64,000 bases of DNA, taken from Deltaproteobacteria bacterium (lineage in GTDB: Bacteria; Myxococcota_A; Polyangia; Polyangiales; Polyangiaceae). The notes under the pieces are model-generated. The model was given only the letters and a program-made list of their open reading frames with translations. It made no database searches and was not told the DNA's origin. A program made the translations under genes and the position numbers. Positions 32,455-43,787 of this stretch are shown here, piece by piece. The stretch lies in contig QJWJ01000438.1 in the NCBI GenBank assembly GCA_003235365.1, positions 62,001 through 126,000 on the forward strand, given 5' to 3'. How positions within the stretch are numbered: the stretch's first letter is position 1; each line of letters starts with the position of its first letter.

Positions 32455-33410
32455 TGGGCAGCCACCCACCGACGCTAATCACCACCGTAAGCCGAACCTT
32501 GCGTGAGGAGTGCATGCTCGAGTCCGGAGCGCATTTGCTGATCGGGGTTTCCGGTGGTGGGGATTCGATGGCGCTGCTCGACGTGTTGGCGCGACTGCGA
32601 GGGCGTGGCGGATTCACACTGTCGGCGTGCGGCGTCAATCACGGCCTGCGTGCTGAGACAGCATCGGAGCTGGAACTCGCACGGCAGGTCGCGACGGCGC
32701 GCGGCGTGCGCTTCGAACTGTGCGAGATCCAAGTCCCTGATGGCGGCAATCTGCACGCTCGCGCTCGAGCGGCGCGCTACGCGCAGCTCGAAGAGGTTGC
32801 GGCGAGGTGTGGAGCCAATTGGATCGTCACCGCGCACCACCAGCAGGACCGGGCCGAGACGGTGCTGATCCGTTTGCTGCGCGGGGCGGGGCCGATGGGG
32901 CTCGGTGTACTTCCTGCCGTGAGTGGAAACCGGTTGCGCCCAATGATCCGCGCGGCGCGTGGTCAGATTACTGCTCACCTGCAGCGTCACACGATCCCCT
33001 ACGCGAACGACCCGTCGAACGCCGATCCACGTTTTCTCAGAAGCCGCGTGCGCCATGAACTGCTGCCGCTTCTGCGCGAGCTCTCACCGGGGATCGTGGA
33101 CCACCTGACGTCACTGGCCGATGAACTCGACGCGTCTGAGCTACCCCCGGTACTCGACGAGCTCGGCGTGCCGCTGCGACTGTCGCGCGCGCATCGATCA
33201 CAATTGCGACGAGCGCTGCGGCACCGCGCGCGCCGCACGCACGTACTCATAGGTGCGGGACGAGCGATCGAGCTCGACGCGCAAACTGGCCAGCCGAGGG
33301 TCGTCCCCGACGTCGCGGGCGGGGCCATCCCTCCAGAATTGGCCACGTCCACCGACGCGGGTGCGCCAAAACTTCGGCCCGTGGGCTTGAAAACCTCCAA
33401 AACTGATTAA
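32454..33410 (+). CDS. tilS: tRNA(Ile)-lysidine synthetase TilS
   Basis: 318 residues from the ATG at 32454, coupled to the stop of the preceding gene. It joins lysine to cytidine 34 of the CAU-anticodon tRNA-Ile so it reads AUA. The PP-loop SGGGDSMALLD is at 33-43. GVNHGLR, ANWIVTAHHQQDRAETVLIR and RGAGPMGLGVLPAV are typical of the catalytic core, and NDPSNADPRFLRSRVRHELL follows. It lacks the long C-terminal domains of E. coli TilS (about 430 residues), as is common in shorter homologues. ftsH follows 100 bases later; a tilS-ftsH order is frequent in bacteria. Confidence 0.94.
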   Translation: MGSHPPTLITTVSRTLREECMLESGAHLLIGVSGGGDSMALLDVLARLRGRGGFTLSACGVNHGLRAETASELELARQVATARGVRFELCEIQVPDGGNLHARARAARYAQLEEVAARCGANWIVTAHHQQDRAETVLIRLLRGAGPMGLGVLPAVSGNRLRPMIRAARGQITAHLQRHTIPYANDPSNADPRFLRSRVRHELLPLLRELSPGIVDHLTSLADELDASELPPVLDELGVPLRLSRAHRSQLRRALRHRARRTHVLIGAGRAIELDAQTGQPRVVPDVAGGAIPPELATSTDAGAPKLRPVGLKTSKTD

Positions 33411-33510
33411 CAACCGCTATACTGAACCGTTCTTCTGCCTTTCGCCCTTGCTTGGCGGGACTGGGTTTCCCGAGCCCCGTCTACGGCAAAGATAGCCGCT
33501 AGAGGTCACT

Positions 33511-35454
33511 GTGAAACAGCCGCAAAAAACTCTTCTCCTCTGGGTTCTGTTGATCGTCGCGTTTTTCGCGATTTGGCAGTTTCTCAGCCCCAACGAGCCT
33601 CTGCGCAAGCCGATGCCGTTCAGCGATTTCGTCTCGCTGGTAGAGGCTCCGAAGGACGCCAAGCACGTCGAATCCGTCGAGATCCAGAATCGCGAGTTCC
33701 GCTTCGAGGTGATTAACCCGACGGCGAAGGGCCAGCCCGAGCGGGGGGTGACCATCGGCCCCGCGGAGAGCGACGACATCGCGGAGTTGCTGCTGAAGAA
33801 CAAGGTGAAGGTCAAGTACCTCGAAGAGGAGGGCAATCCCTACCTCGCGACGACGCTCACCTTCTTGCTCCCGATGCTGTTTCTGCTCGTGATGTTCTAC
33901 CTGTTCATGCGGCAACTGCAGGCGGGCGGCGGCAAGGCGATGAGCTTTGGCAAGAGCAAGGCGCGGATGCTGAGCGAGTCGCAAAACAAGGTGACCTTCG
34001 CCGACGTGGCCGGCGCTGACGAAGCCAAGGACGAGGTCGAGGAAATCATCGCGTTCCTGCAAGATCCCAAGAAATTCCAGCGTCTCGGGGGGCGCATCCC
34101 CAAGGGCGTGCTGATGGTGGGCCCGCCTGGTACCGGCAAGACCCTGTTGGCGCGTGCCATAGCTGGCGAAGCAGGCGTGCCGTTTTTCAGCATCTCCGGT
34201 TCGGACTTCGTCGAGATGTTCGTCGGTGTCGGCGCCAGCCGCGTTCGTGATCTGTTCGAGCAGGGCAAGAAGCACGCCCCCTGCATCATTTTCATCGACG
34301 AGATCGATGCTGTCGGTCGTCATCGCGGCGCTGGTCTCGGCGGCGGCCATGACGAACGTGAGCAGACGCTCAACCAGTTGCTCGTCGAGATGGACGGCTT
34401 CGAGCACAACGAAGGCGTGATCATCATCGCCGCGACGAACCGCCCCGACGTGCTCGATCCGGCGATTCTGCGTCCCGGTCGCTTCGACCGCCGCATCACG
34501 GTGGCTCGTCCCGACATCCGTGGTCGCGAGGGCATCCTGGCCGTCCACACCCGCAAGGTGCCGCTCGAGGGCGAGGTGAATTTGGGTGTGATCGCCGCGG
34601 GAACGCCGGGTTTCGTCGGCGCCGACTTGGAGAACCTGGTGAACGAGGCGGCACTGCTCGCCGCGCGCCAAGACAAGGACGCCGTGAGCATGGCGGACTT
34701 CGAGCTCGCCAAAGACAAGGTCTTGATGGGGCCCGAACGCCGTTCGATGGTGATGAACGAGGAAGAGCGCCGCGTCAGTGCCTGGCACGAGGCGGGGCAC
34801 ACGCTCGTTGGTAAGCTCGTGGCCGGTAACGATGCCGTTCACAAGGTGAGCATCATTCCGCGCGGCGCGGCACTGGGCGTCACTCAGTTCTTGCCTACCG
34901 AAGACCGCCACACCATGACGCGCAAGCAGCTGCTGGCTCGCATCGCGATGGCGCTCGGCGGTCGCGTTGCCGAGGAAATCGTGTTCGAAACGATCACCAG
35001 CGGCGCCTCCGACGACATCAAGCGCGCGACGCGCATGGCTCGTGCCATGGTTTGCGAACTCGGCATGAGCGACAAGTTGGGACCGATCGCCTACAACGAA
35101 GGCGAACAGAATGTGTTCTTGGGTCGCGAGATGTCGTCGCGTAGCGACTCCATCAGCGAGGAAACTGCGCGTGAAATCGATCGCGAGGTGCGCTCGATCA
35201 TCGACACGCAGCTCGAATTGGCGCGCAAGGTCATTCGCGAAAATCGCGACAAGCTCGACCGCTTGGCAGAGGCGCTGCTCGAGCGAGAAACCATCGACGC
35301 GGAGGAGATCGACGCGTCGATTCGCGGCGAAGAACTGCCGGTGCGCGAGCGTGTCGTGATCCCGACCTACGCCCAGAAGCGGCAAGAGCCCAACAAAGAG
35401 AAGAAGCGCCCGGCAAGCATCTTTGGGTCGCCCAAGCCCGTTACCAACCCGTGA
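33511..35454 (+). CDS. ftsH: ATP-dependent zinc metalloprotease FtsH
   Basis: 647 residues from a GTG at 33511 with AGAGG five bases before it. FtsH is a hexameric membrane protease that pulls out and degrades membrane and regulatory proteins. Membrane segments lie at about 8-24 and 115-133, with a short periplasmic part between. The AAA domain has Walker A GPPGTGKT (204-211), Walker B IIFIDE (259-264), and the arginine fingers in RPGRFDRR. The zinc site HEAGH is at 426-430, with the third ligand expected in the later [11 protein letters not shown] stretch. Length and order are normal. Two terminator-like hairpins follow the gene. Confidence 0.97.
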   Translation: MKQPQKTLLLWVLLIVAFFAIWQFLSPNEPLRKPMPFSDFVSLVEAPKDAKHVESVEIQNREFRFEVINPTAKGQPERGVTIGPAESDDIAELLLKNKVKVKYLEEEGNPYLATTLTFLLPMLFLLVMFYLFMRQLQAGGGKAMSFGKSKARMLSESQNKVTFADVAGADEAKDEVEEIIAFLQDPKKFQRLGGRIPKGVLMVGPPGTGKTLLARAIAGEAGVPFFSISGSDFVEMFVGVGASRVRDLFEQGKKHAPCIIFIDEIDAVGRHRGAGLGGGHDEREQTLNQLLVEMDGFEHNEGVIIIAATNRPDVLDPAILRPGRFDRRITVARPDIRGREGILAVHTRKVPLEGEVNLGVIAAGTPGFVGADLENLVNEAALLAARQDKDAVSMADFELAKDKVLMGPERRSMVMNEEERRVSAWHEAGHTLVGKLVAGNDAVHKVSIIPRGAALGVTQFLPTEDRHTMTRKQLLARIAMALGGRVAEEIVFETITSGASDDIKRATRMARAMVCELGMSDKLGPIAYNEGEQNVFLGREMSSRSDSISEETAREIDREVRSIIDTQLELARKVIRENRDKLDRLAEALLERETIDAEEIDASIRGEELPVRERVVIPTYAQKRQEPNKEKKRPASIFGSPKPVTNP

Positions 35455-35464
35455 GCCTTCAGCG

Positions 35465-35495
35465 CCAAGCCCTTTCGTCGTGAGACGGGGCTTGG
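35465..35495 (+). terminator. Hairpin downstream of ftsH
   Basis: An 8-bp stem (CCAAGCCC / GGGCTTGG) with a 15-base loop begins 11 bases after the ftsH stop. No long T run follows, but the position fits a terminator or 3' stabiliser. Confidence 0.55.
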
Positions 35496-35512
35496 GAGCT
35501 GCGAAACTCGAG

Positions 35513-35535
35513 AGCCCCATCGTCGTGATGGGGCT
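35513..35535. terminator. Second hairpin between ftsH and cca
   Basis: A perfect 9-bp stem (AGCCCCATC / GATGGGGCT) with loop GTCGT. It lies between convergent genes and could end transcription from either side, ftsH (plus) or cca (minus). Confidence 0.6.
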
Positions 35536-35567
35536 TGTCGGTTTCGTGGGGCTGCCGTCGTTGGGGC

Positions 35568-36962
35568 CTACTGCCGGGCGGCGTTGGCCAGTTCGCGCGC
35601 GCGCTCGAGCAGCACTTCCCGGGTATTGCGTTCGGGCGAGTCGGTGACCTCTTCGAGCAGCTCCCGCAGGATCTCGCCCATGATCGGGCCGGGTTGAAGC
35701 CCGACAGTGCTGATCAGGTCACGGCCGTTGATCGCCAAGTCCCGAATACTGACCGCTGCGCCTTCGGCGAGCAATTGCTCGACGCGGGCCTGCAGTCGGC
35801 GCAGGTTGTCGAATTCCGGTTGGGGGTCGCTGCCCTTGCCGACGGCGTCCGCTCGACCCAGCGCGTACAAATCCTCGGCGAGTTCTGGGGTCACTCGGCG
35901 CAACCAACGTCTGACCGCGGCGTCGGACCACTCGTCGGAGTAGCAAATCAGGTGATGCCGCACCAAACCCACCACACGATCTCGCTCGGCGTTCGAGAAT
36001 TTCAGGCGTTCGAGCATGGGGCGAGCCATGTCGGCGCCGATCGCTTCGTGGTTGTAGAACGTGTAGTCCTCGGTCTTGTCGCTGAAGGCGCGTGAACGGG
36101 GCTTGCCTACGTCGTGCAACAGACCCGCAACTCGTAGCACGGGGCTCGGCGGACAGGCGTCCATGCAGGCCATGGCATGTCCCCAGACGTCGTAGGTGTG
36201 ATAGCGGTTCTGCTCACAGCCTACGGACTCGAGTAGTTCTGGCGCGGTAATCGCGAGCATGCCGTGAACGCGCATCACCTCGAAACCTCGGCTGGGGTTC
36301 TGCGCTTTCATGCACTTGAGCCACTCGTCGCGAATGCGCTCCGAGCTCACCTTGCGATAGCTGTCGAGGGACGGCTCGATCGCGGCTGCGGTTTGGTCGT
36401 CGAGATCGAACTCGAGCGTCGCTACGAAACGCGCGGCTCGCAACACGCGCAGGCCGTCTTCGGCGAAACGCTCAGCGGCGGTACCGACCGCCCGCAAGCG
36501 CTGGGCGCGAATGTCGTCGACGCCACCGAACGAATCTACCAAACGGTCTGCGAGGGGATCGTAGGCGATGGCGTTCACCGTGAAATCGCGACGCGCCAGA
36601 TCCGCGGTGATATCGTCGAGAAACGCCACGGCGCCAGGACGACGGCCGTCGTGGTACTCGGCTTCGGCGCGAAAGGTCGTGACCTCGTATCCCTCTTTGT
36701 CGATCAACACCGTGACGGTGCCGTGTTCGATCCCGGTGGGGATCACCTTTCGGAACAGGCGCTGCACTTGCGCGGGGCGCGCGTTGGTTGCGATGTCCCA
36801 GTCGCCGCCAGCTTCGAGCCGGTGGCTGCTCGCGAGGCTGGCCATGATGCAGTCGCGAACCCGTCCGCCCACGACCCACCCTTCGAACCCCGCGTCGTGC
36901 AGAGTCTGGCAGATTCGACGGACCGGATCGGGAATGACTTGGGCTAGCAGGGTAGTCGGCAT
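35568..36962 (-). CDS. cca: CCA tRNA nucleotidyltransferase / poly(A) polymerase family with HD domain
   Basis: 464 residues. Class II nucleotidyltransferase head: VVGGRVRD (GGxxRD, 32-37), GGDWDIATNA with the catalytic DxD at 54 and 56, then RRDFTVNAIAYDP and ERFAEDGLRVLRAARF. An HD domain follows from about 245: CEQNRYHTYDVWGHAMA and LLHDVGKP, typical of bacterial CCA enzymes and some poly(A) polymerases. The tRNA gene in this window does not encode CCA, which fits a need for CCA addition. Some relatives are split CC- and A-adding enzymes; the sequence does not decide which. It is convergent with ftsH. Confidence 0.92.
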   Translation of the reverse strand: MPTTLLAQVIPDPVRRICQTLHDAGFEGWVVGGRVRDCIMASLASSHRLEAGGDWDIATNARPAQVQRLFRKVIPTGIEHGTVTVLIDKEGYEVTTFRAEAEYHDGRRPGAVAFLDDITADLARRDFTVNAIAYDPLADRLVDSFGGVDDIRAQRLRAVGTAAERFAEDGLRVLRAARFVATLEFDLDDQTAAAIEPSLDSYRKVSSERIRDEWLKCMKAQNPSRGFEVMRVHGMLAITAPELLESVGCEQNRYHTYDVWGHAMACMDACPPSPVLRVAGLLHDVGKPRSRAFSDKTEDYTFYNHEAIGADMARPMLERLKFSNAERDRVVGLVRHHLICYSDEWSDAAVRRWLRRVTPELAEDLYALGRADAVGKGSDPQPEFDNLRRLQARVEQLLAEGAAVSIRDLAINGRDLISTVGLQPGPIMGEILRELLEEVTDSPERNTREVLLERARELANAARQ

Positions 36963-37215
36963 GAGGTGGCGGTTTCGAGGGGGGACTGACCTCCGGATAC
37001 TGCGGCGGCAGAGTTGGTCCGGACGTCCTGAGTCGTCGCGGCTTCCCTGGTTGGGCGAGCTTTGACGGTGGACCCGGGTGCCGCAGACCAGCGGTCACTC
37101 TCAGAGCGAACGCTCTCGGACAAACTAGTGCTTCGCCAGCACGAAAACGAGCGATTGTTGAAGCGGGTGCCTCGTCGCGGCGCATCGCGACCGGCGTTCC
37201 GTCACGATTGGGAGA

Positions 37216-38982
<1,767 letters not shown>

Positions 38983-38991
38983 CCGAGGCAC

Positions 38992-39595
38992 TCAACCAAT
39001 CGTAACGGGGGCTGGCTGCGGCTCATAAGTATAGCTTGCCAAACCAGCGGGTTTCCTTTGTCTTTTTGTTCCGATCGCTGGAATTCCTACGCGGACGTAT
39101 GGCCCAGAATTTTCAGCCTGGGTCACATCTCACATGTGAAAGGTCACGCGCGCGAGCGGCTCGGGGTTTGGGAGAGTGAGCTCCGTTTCAATTCATGGGC
39201 CCGCCGTTCCTGTAAGAGGCTCAGATCTAGTATCGCCGTAACCAGCCCACATGCATCGAATCGGCATGGGCGATCCCGATCGGACCGATGAAGCGCATGG
39301 ACACCAGAATTGTCCGTGGAAAGCCTCATGACCGGCTCCGATTGGCGGACTACATTGCCGTACCGCACTTACATGAGTGCCTGAACCGTGGTCGGCACGT
39401 GTGTGAGTTCGGCGCAGGCGGGCCGGCCCCGCGATAGGGGCCATCACGAGGTTTCGTCATCGACGGCTCGGCCGCCGGGGTGGCGAAGCGATGCTCACAC
39501 GGTTCTCCGGGACGCCGGCCCCGCGCCGTCCGCGGTGACGGTACTGAAACATGAGATTCACCGCACCCGTTCGGTCTGCTACACGCGCTTGCGGA
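38992..39595. other. Intergenic between divergent genes, nothing recognised
   Basis: About 600 bases lie between a kinase gene (minus) and an ABC permease gene (plus). The crossing open frames are low-information. AT-richer stretches near 39020-39110 may hold promoters. I see no RNA gene or repeat. Confidence 0.5.
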
Positions 39596-41173
39596 ATGGG
39601 TTTCCCTCTCTCATTGGCCCTTCGGTACATGGGGTCCCGCAAACGTGCGAGCATCTCCGTCGGCACTCTGCTGGCGATCGCCGGCGTTGCGCTGGGCACG
39701 ATGGCTTTGGTGACCGTGTTGAGTGTCACCGGCGGCTTTCGCGCTCAGTTCCGCGAAAAGGTGTTGGGAGTGAACGCGCACGTGCTGGTGCTCAAGTACG
39801 CCAGCGAGTTTCGCGAGTACCGGGACGTCATGGAGAAGGTCGAGAAAGACCCCGACGTCATCGGGGTTTCGCCATTCGTGATCAACCCGATGATGGTTAC
39901 CCATGCCGACCGCACGGCAACGGGCGTTCTGTTGAAAGGCGTCGACCCCGAGCGGATGCAACAGGTCTTGGACTTGCCGCGACACATCGTCGAAGGCGGG
40001 CTCGATGGTTTGCGGCGGTCGGGAGCATCTCCGCCCGAGCGAAAACCGACCAAAGGCAGCACGTACACGGAACCGACGCTGCCCGACAACGACTTCGCCG
40101 AGCAGAAAAGCAAGCCACCGATCGACGTCCTCGACGCCATCGAGGCCGCGGTCGCCGAGGCCGAGGCCAAACCTGGCGTCACTGATGACGAAGCCGTGGA
40201 GCGAGGCGAAGCGAAACCAACGAAACGGGACAAGTCGGACCTGGCCGCGGAAATCCCCGAAGGTGCACTGGTCGGCGCGATCGAGCCCGAGGAGGGCTTC
40301 GCGGGTGATCTGCCCGAGGAAGACCCCGTGGGTGTCGTGCCAGATCCATGCAAGGACGGCACGACGGGTGAGTTGCCGGGGATCGTGATCGGGTCGACGC
40401 TGAAGACCACACTCGACGTGGAACTCGGCGATTGCGTGCAAGTCACGTCGCCGACGATTGGGTATTCGTTCTCGCGCGGTGAATTGCGCCCGCCCGTCGC
40501 CAAGCAGTTTCGCGTTCAGGGGATTTTCCAGGCGGGGTTCGACCAGTACGACTCGAAGCTGATGTACACCGACCTGTACGAAGCCCAGGCTTTCTATGGC
40601 GCCGGCGACACGGTGACCGGCGTGGAGATGCGCATCCGCGACATCGATGATTCGGCTGCGGTCACCGAGCGAATCGCGGGGCTGCTCGACAACGGCATCT
40701 ACCACACGATGGACTGGGAGGAGCTGAACCACGGCTTGTTCACCGCACTGCGCATCCAACAGATCATGATGAGCCTGGTGCTGGCGCTGATCATCCTCGT
40801 GGCGGCGTTCACCGTGATCGCGACGCTGATCATGGTGGTTTTCGACAAGAAGAAGGAGATCGCCGTGCTCAAGGCGATGGGCGCCACCGACGGCAGTCTG
40901 CTGCGCTCGTTCCTGTATCAGGGGTTGATCATCGGCGTGCTCGGTACCGGCACCGGTTTGGGTGCTGGTTACGGTCTGTGCCGTTGGATCGTCGAATACG
41001 GATTTCCACTCGATCCCAAGGTCTACTTCATCTCGAAGCTGCCGGTGATCTTACGACCGTGGGACTTCGCGCTGACCGGTGTGTTCGCCGTGTTGGTGTG
41101 TTTGGTCGCGTGCTTGTGGCCCGCTTTGCACGCCGCGCGAATGCGCCCCGCCGAAGCCTTCAGAGAACAGTGA
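39596..41173 (+). CDS. LolC/LolE-like (FtsX-family) ABC transporter permease
   Basis: 525 residues from the ATG at 39596 (MGFPLSLALRYMGSRKR), the usual start of LolC/E proteins. A longer frame upstream is ignored. LolCDE releases outer-membrane lipoproteins from the inner membrane to LolA. The N-terminal ALRYMGSRKRASISVGTLLA, then a membrane helix, a large periplasmic region, and a C-terminal block of three helices around YQGLIIGVLGTGTGLGAGYG with LWPALHAARMRPAEAFREQ are all typical. The periplasmic region holds an extra acidic, Lys/Pro-rich insert of about 100 residues (near 136-245) not seen in ordinary LolC/E. No lolD ATPase gene follows, so the ATPase is elsewhere. It may be a divergent member with its own substrate. 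Confidence 0.85.
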   Translation: MGFPLSLALRYMGSRKRASISVGTLLAIAGVALGTMALVTVLSVTGGFRAQFREKVLGVNAHVLVLKYASEFREYRDVMEKVEKDPDVIGVSPFVINPMMVTHADRTATGVLLKGVDPERMQQVLDLPRHIVEGGLDGLRRSGASPPERKPTKGSTYTEPTLPDNDFAEQKSKPPIDVLDAIEAAVAEAEAKPGVTDDEAVERGEAKPTKRDKSDLAAEIPEGALVGAIEPEEGFAGDLPEEDPVGVVPDPCKDGTTGELPGIVIGSTLKTTLDVELGDCVQVTSPTIGYSFSRGELRPPVAKQFRVQGIFQAGFDQYDSKLMYTDLYEAQAFYGAGDTVTGVEMRIRDIDDSAAVTERIAGLLDNGIYHTMDWEELNHGLFTALRIQQIMMSLVLALIILVAAFTVIATLIMVVFDKKKEIAVLKAMGATDGSLLRSFLYQGLIIGVLGTGTGLGAGYGLCRWIVEYGFPLDPKVYFISKLPVILRPWDFALTGVFAVLVCLVACLWPALHAARMRPAEAFREQ

Positions 41174-41227
41174 GCGCGGCGCGGCGCACGACGCGTGTCT
41201 GCGCGGGCCGTCTGGCGGTCTCGAACG

Positions 41228-42028
41228 CTATCCGGCGCGGCGATTCGAGCGTCGCAACAAGCTGATCACGCGCGCCGACAATTCCGGTTCGCGGAAGGGC
41301 TTGGTCATGTACTCGTCCGCGCCGCACTGAAACGCCTCTGCTACGCGGTGCTGCGCGGCGTGAGTGGTGAGAAACACGACGGGTACTGAACACAACTTGC
41401 AATCCTGCTTCATTCGCCGGCAAAAATCGAGACCGCTCATGCCCGGCAGTGTGCGCTCGCAGACGACCAAATCGACGTCGCGATGAGACAGCTCCTCGAT
41501 GGCGTGTTCCGCGCTGCCAACGGCAGTGACCGCGTAGCCCGCACCCTCCAACAACTGCTGCGTCACGGTGCGAGTCTCGAACTCGCCGTCGACGACCAAC
41601 ACGTGGGTGCCCTCCGTGGAGACGGTTTCCGTGATGGGTGGACAGCGCACGCTGGGGGGGCCGCTTTGCGGGGGCGACAGCTCCGAGAAATCGGTCAGGG
41701 TCGTCCAATCGCGTTCCGAGAACGCCAGCTGCAGCCCGATGCCGCGGTCCATGATGCAACCTGCGACTGAGGTCGAACGGTCGCCGATGATGAACGTCGC
41801 CAAGACCCATTGGCCGTCGAGGAAGCCTTCGCTGCCGAAGGGGAGATCGATTTCTCGTTCGTCCGCTTCGGCGCTGAGCATGTCTTGGAGTTCTTCGATG
41901 TACGCGAACTGGAAGAGGATGTCCTTCACGTCGCTACTTGCTCCTGATGGGGGACCTTGCGATGAAAGTGGTGTCGGTGCGTTCGTCGACGGCGGGGCGT
42001 GTTCGACGGACGCCGGTGCTTTGCGCAC
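41228..42028 (-). CDS. Response-regulator-like protein with degenerate receiver
   Basis: 266 residues from a GTG. Residues 1-34 are Pro/Ser-rich; 35-105 form an unrecognised domain (QFAYIEELQDML...FGSEGFLDGQWVLATFI). The C-terminal part (about 138-262) is a receiver fold: HVLVVDGEFETRTVTQQLLE, VDLVVCERTLPGMSGLDFC, VPVVFLTTHAA and DEYMTKPFREPEL. The phospho-acceptor position reads Glu (VVCERT) rather than Asp, and the acidic pair reads VDG rather than VDD. The Thr and Lys of the switch are kept. Phosphorylation is therefore unlikely; Glu may mimic the active state. It has no DNA-binding domain and probably acts by protein contact. Confidence 0.8.
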   Translation of the reverse strand: MRKAPASVEHAPPSTNAPTPLSSQGPPSGASSDVKDILFQFAYIEELQDMLSAEADEREIDLPFGSEGFLDGQWVLATFIIGDRSTSVAGCIMDRGIGLQLAFSERDWTTLTDFSELSPPQSGPPSVRCPPITETVSTEGTHVLVVDGEFETRTVTQQLLEGAGYAVTAVGSAEHAIEELSHRDVDLVVCERTLPGMSGLDFCRRMKQDCKLCSVPVVFLTTHAAQHRVAEAFQCGADEYMTKPFREPELSARVISLLRRSNRRAG

Positions 42029-42166
42029 CGGGCTGATTGCGAGAGGATTACGGACACCACGTGAGAGGCAATCGCTTGGTGATGTGACGGGCTGCGCGAG
42101 CCAAACGCCGCTGGACTGGGGTGTAGCGCGCTCGTGCAGTCTGTGCCACCACTAGTGCCCGGCGCG

Positions 42167-42850
42167 TCAGCGGGGTGTTCTAAGCAGGGCAACGAGAACG
42201 TACAGCAATACCAAAACGACCAGAAGCCCGCTGGACACAGGCTGTGCCAAGTGGGCGACGGGGGCTCCCCCTAGCAGATTGCGCAAGTGCCCCCGTGGCC
42301 ACGGAATTGCCAGAGTTCCCGTGCCGATACCGAGCAACCAGTCCGCGCCCCACGCCCACCAGCGACCGCCAGCGCGACGCCCAAAGGCCGAACCAAGCAA
42401 GAACCAGGCCGCATACGCAACGCCCGCGAGTGCGCCAATCCACGCGCACGTGATCGTGTCTCGCAGCAGGTGTTCCGTTACGCTTCCGCCCAAAAGACGC
42501 GTACTCGCTGCGAGCACAGCGCTCGCGATGGCGAGGGTCAAAGCGATGGCCCCTCCGGCTCCGAGCAGTGACCAACGGCGGTCGGCGCCGTGGCGGGCGA
42601 CCGTCGCGAGGGCCAGATCGAGGCGGTTCGGAAACACACGCGACACGGTTCCGAAGGCCAGCGCGGGGATTACGAGGCCAAAGGTTATCGCCACGAGCGC
42701 GTTGTCTGCCGACATGCTCGGTTCAGCGCGGTGTTCGACGAGTAGCCCCAATAGGGTAATGGGAGCACAGATGAACGCAGCGATAGTCCACCAACGTGGG
42801 CTGGTCTGGTCCACCGCCCACTGGACGCCTGCCAAGAAGCTAGCGCGCAT
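42167..42850 (-). CDS. Membrane protein of the ABC operon
   Basis: 227 residues with about six membrane segments (for example FICAPITLLGLLVEH, GAIALTLAIASAVLAAS, SSGLLVVLVLLYVLVALL). No motif identifies it. It overlaps the preceding ATPase-like gene by 11 bases and is the last gene of a three-gene run, so it is most likely a permease part of an ABC-2-like export complex. That role is inferred from context only. Confidence 0.7.
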   Translation of the reverse strand: MRASFLAGVQWAVDQTSPRWWTIAAFICAPITLLGLLVEHRAEPSMSADNALVAITFGLVIPALAFGTVSRVFPNRLDLALATVARHGADRRWSLLGAGGAIALTLAIASAVLAASTRLLGGSVTEHLLRDTITCAWIGALAGVAYAAWFLLGSAFGRRAGGRWWAWGADWLLGIGTGTLAIPWPRGHLRNLLGGAPVAHLAQPVSSGLLVVLVLLYVLVALLRTPR

Positions 42851-43787
42851 TGCCGGGCACCGGGTACTGTTGGGGTTGAATCGCTGGGGCTTGTTGGGCG
42901 GCGTTGTAGGCGGCGTCGGCGCTGCCGCGCGCGCTGGCCTGCAGCGTGTCCAAGTCGTGGTATGTCGGCGTCAGGGCAACGAGCTTCGCGTCGCTGCGAA
43001 CGATGCAACGGAGGATCGTCGAGCTCAGGTCCGCCGCCTCGACGCCGGTCACCTCCAGGGTGTGCGCGTCGTGGGGTGCAGCCACGCGCAGCACGTTCGG
43101 TTCGGCGAGCAGGCTACTCGCCAGCTCGGATGAGCCTTCAACGGTGACCCTGTACGTCACCGTTGCTGGGCGTGCCGGCGCGTTCAACAGGCGACCGCCG
43201 ACCAAATGCAGCGTGGTTGCACCAAGCGACGTTGCGGCCTGCGGATCGGTCGTGGTGAACAGTACGGGGGCGTTCCGTGCGCGTTCGTCGAGCACTCGAG
43301 ACAGCTCCGCTCGATCGACGCCGGCGATCGTCAACGGCTCCCAGAGCACCATGGCTGCCGGATCTTCGAGACCGCAAGCGAGCGCGAGCATCGCGGCCCG
43401 ACACTCCCGAGGCGTGATTGCGTCGGTGGTGCGTCGCCCCAGTTCTGCGAGACCCAAGCGGTCCAGACACGTCTCCGCGTCGGGGCACGCTCGCGCCGCC
43501 AGCCGCAAGGCCCGGCTTCGTTCCATCCAATAGAGCACGGTCGTGTCACGCGGCGCTGGCTCCTCGGGGAGCAAGCTCGCGATTGCGGCGCGAAGCTCGG
43601 GGTGGAGGGCGGGCGCTTTGCCGGCCAGGCTGACCACGCCACGCTCCGGGAGCCTCAGTCCGCACGCCAGTTCGACGATGGCGCGGGCCGCCGCGTCGGG
43701 GTGTCCGACGAGTGCAGTCAGCCCTGGTTCGAAACGATGATCGAGCCACACGCCCGACACGGCAACAGACGCGAAGCGCAATGTCAC
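42840..43787 (-). CDS. Degenerate ABC-type ATPase
   Basis: 315 residues from the GTG at 43787, which overlaps the stop of the upstream gene (GTGA). An ABC-like layout is visible: a strand, then a Walker-A position that reads GLTALVGHPDAAARAIVELA (no GxxGxGK[ST]), then PERGVVSLAGK, a signature region ITPRECRAAMLALACGLEDP in place of LSGGQxxR, and AMVLWEPLTIAGVD in place of the Walker B 'LLLDEP'. The fold order is kept but the catalytic Lys and Glu are lost, so ATP hydrolysis is unlikely. It may bind nucleotide or act as a structural subunit. The two flanking genes encode membrane proteins, as in ABC-2 exporters. Confidence 0.75.
   Translation of the reverse strand: MTLRFASVAVSGVWLDHRFEPGLTALVGHPDAAARAIVELACGLRLPERGVVSLAGKAPALHPELRAAIASLLPEEPAPRDTTVLYWMERSRALRLAARACPDAETCLDRLGLAELGRRTTDAITPRECRAAMLALACGLEDPAAMVLWEPLTIAGVDRAELSRVLDERARNAPVLFTTTDPQAATSLGATTLHLVGGRLLNAPARPATVTYRVTVEGSSELASSLLAEPNVLRVAAPHDAHTLEVTGVEAADLSSTILRCIVRSDAKLVALTPTYHDLDTLQASARGSADAAYNAAQQAPAIQPQQYPVPGNAR

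Noticed and set aside
33499-35520. Very long minus-strand open frame (673 codons) opposite ftsH
   Set aside because: It is antisense to a complete ftsH with all catalytic motifs. Long antisense frames are normal in GC-rich coding DNA; its translation has no protein-like motif.
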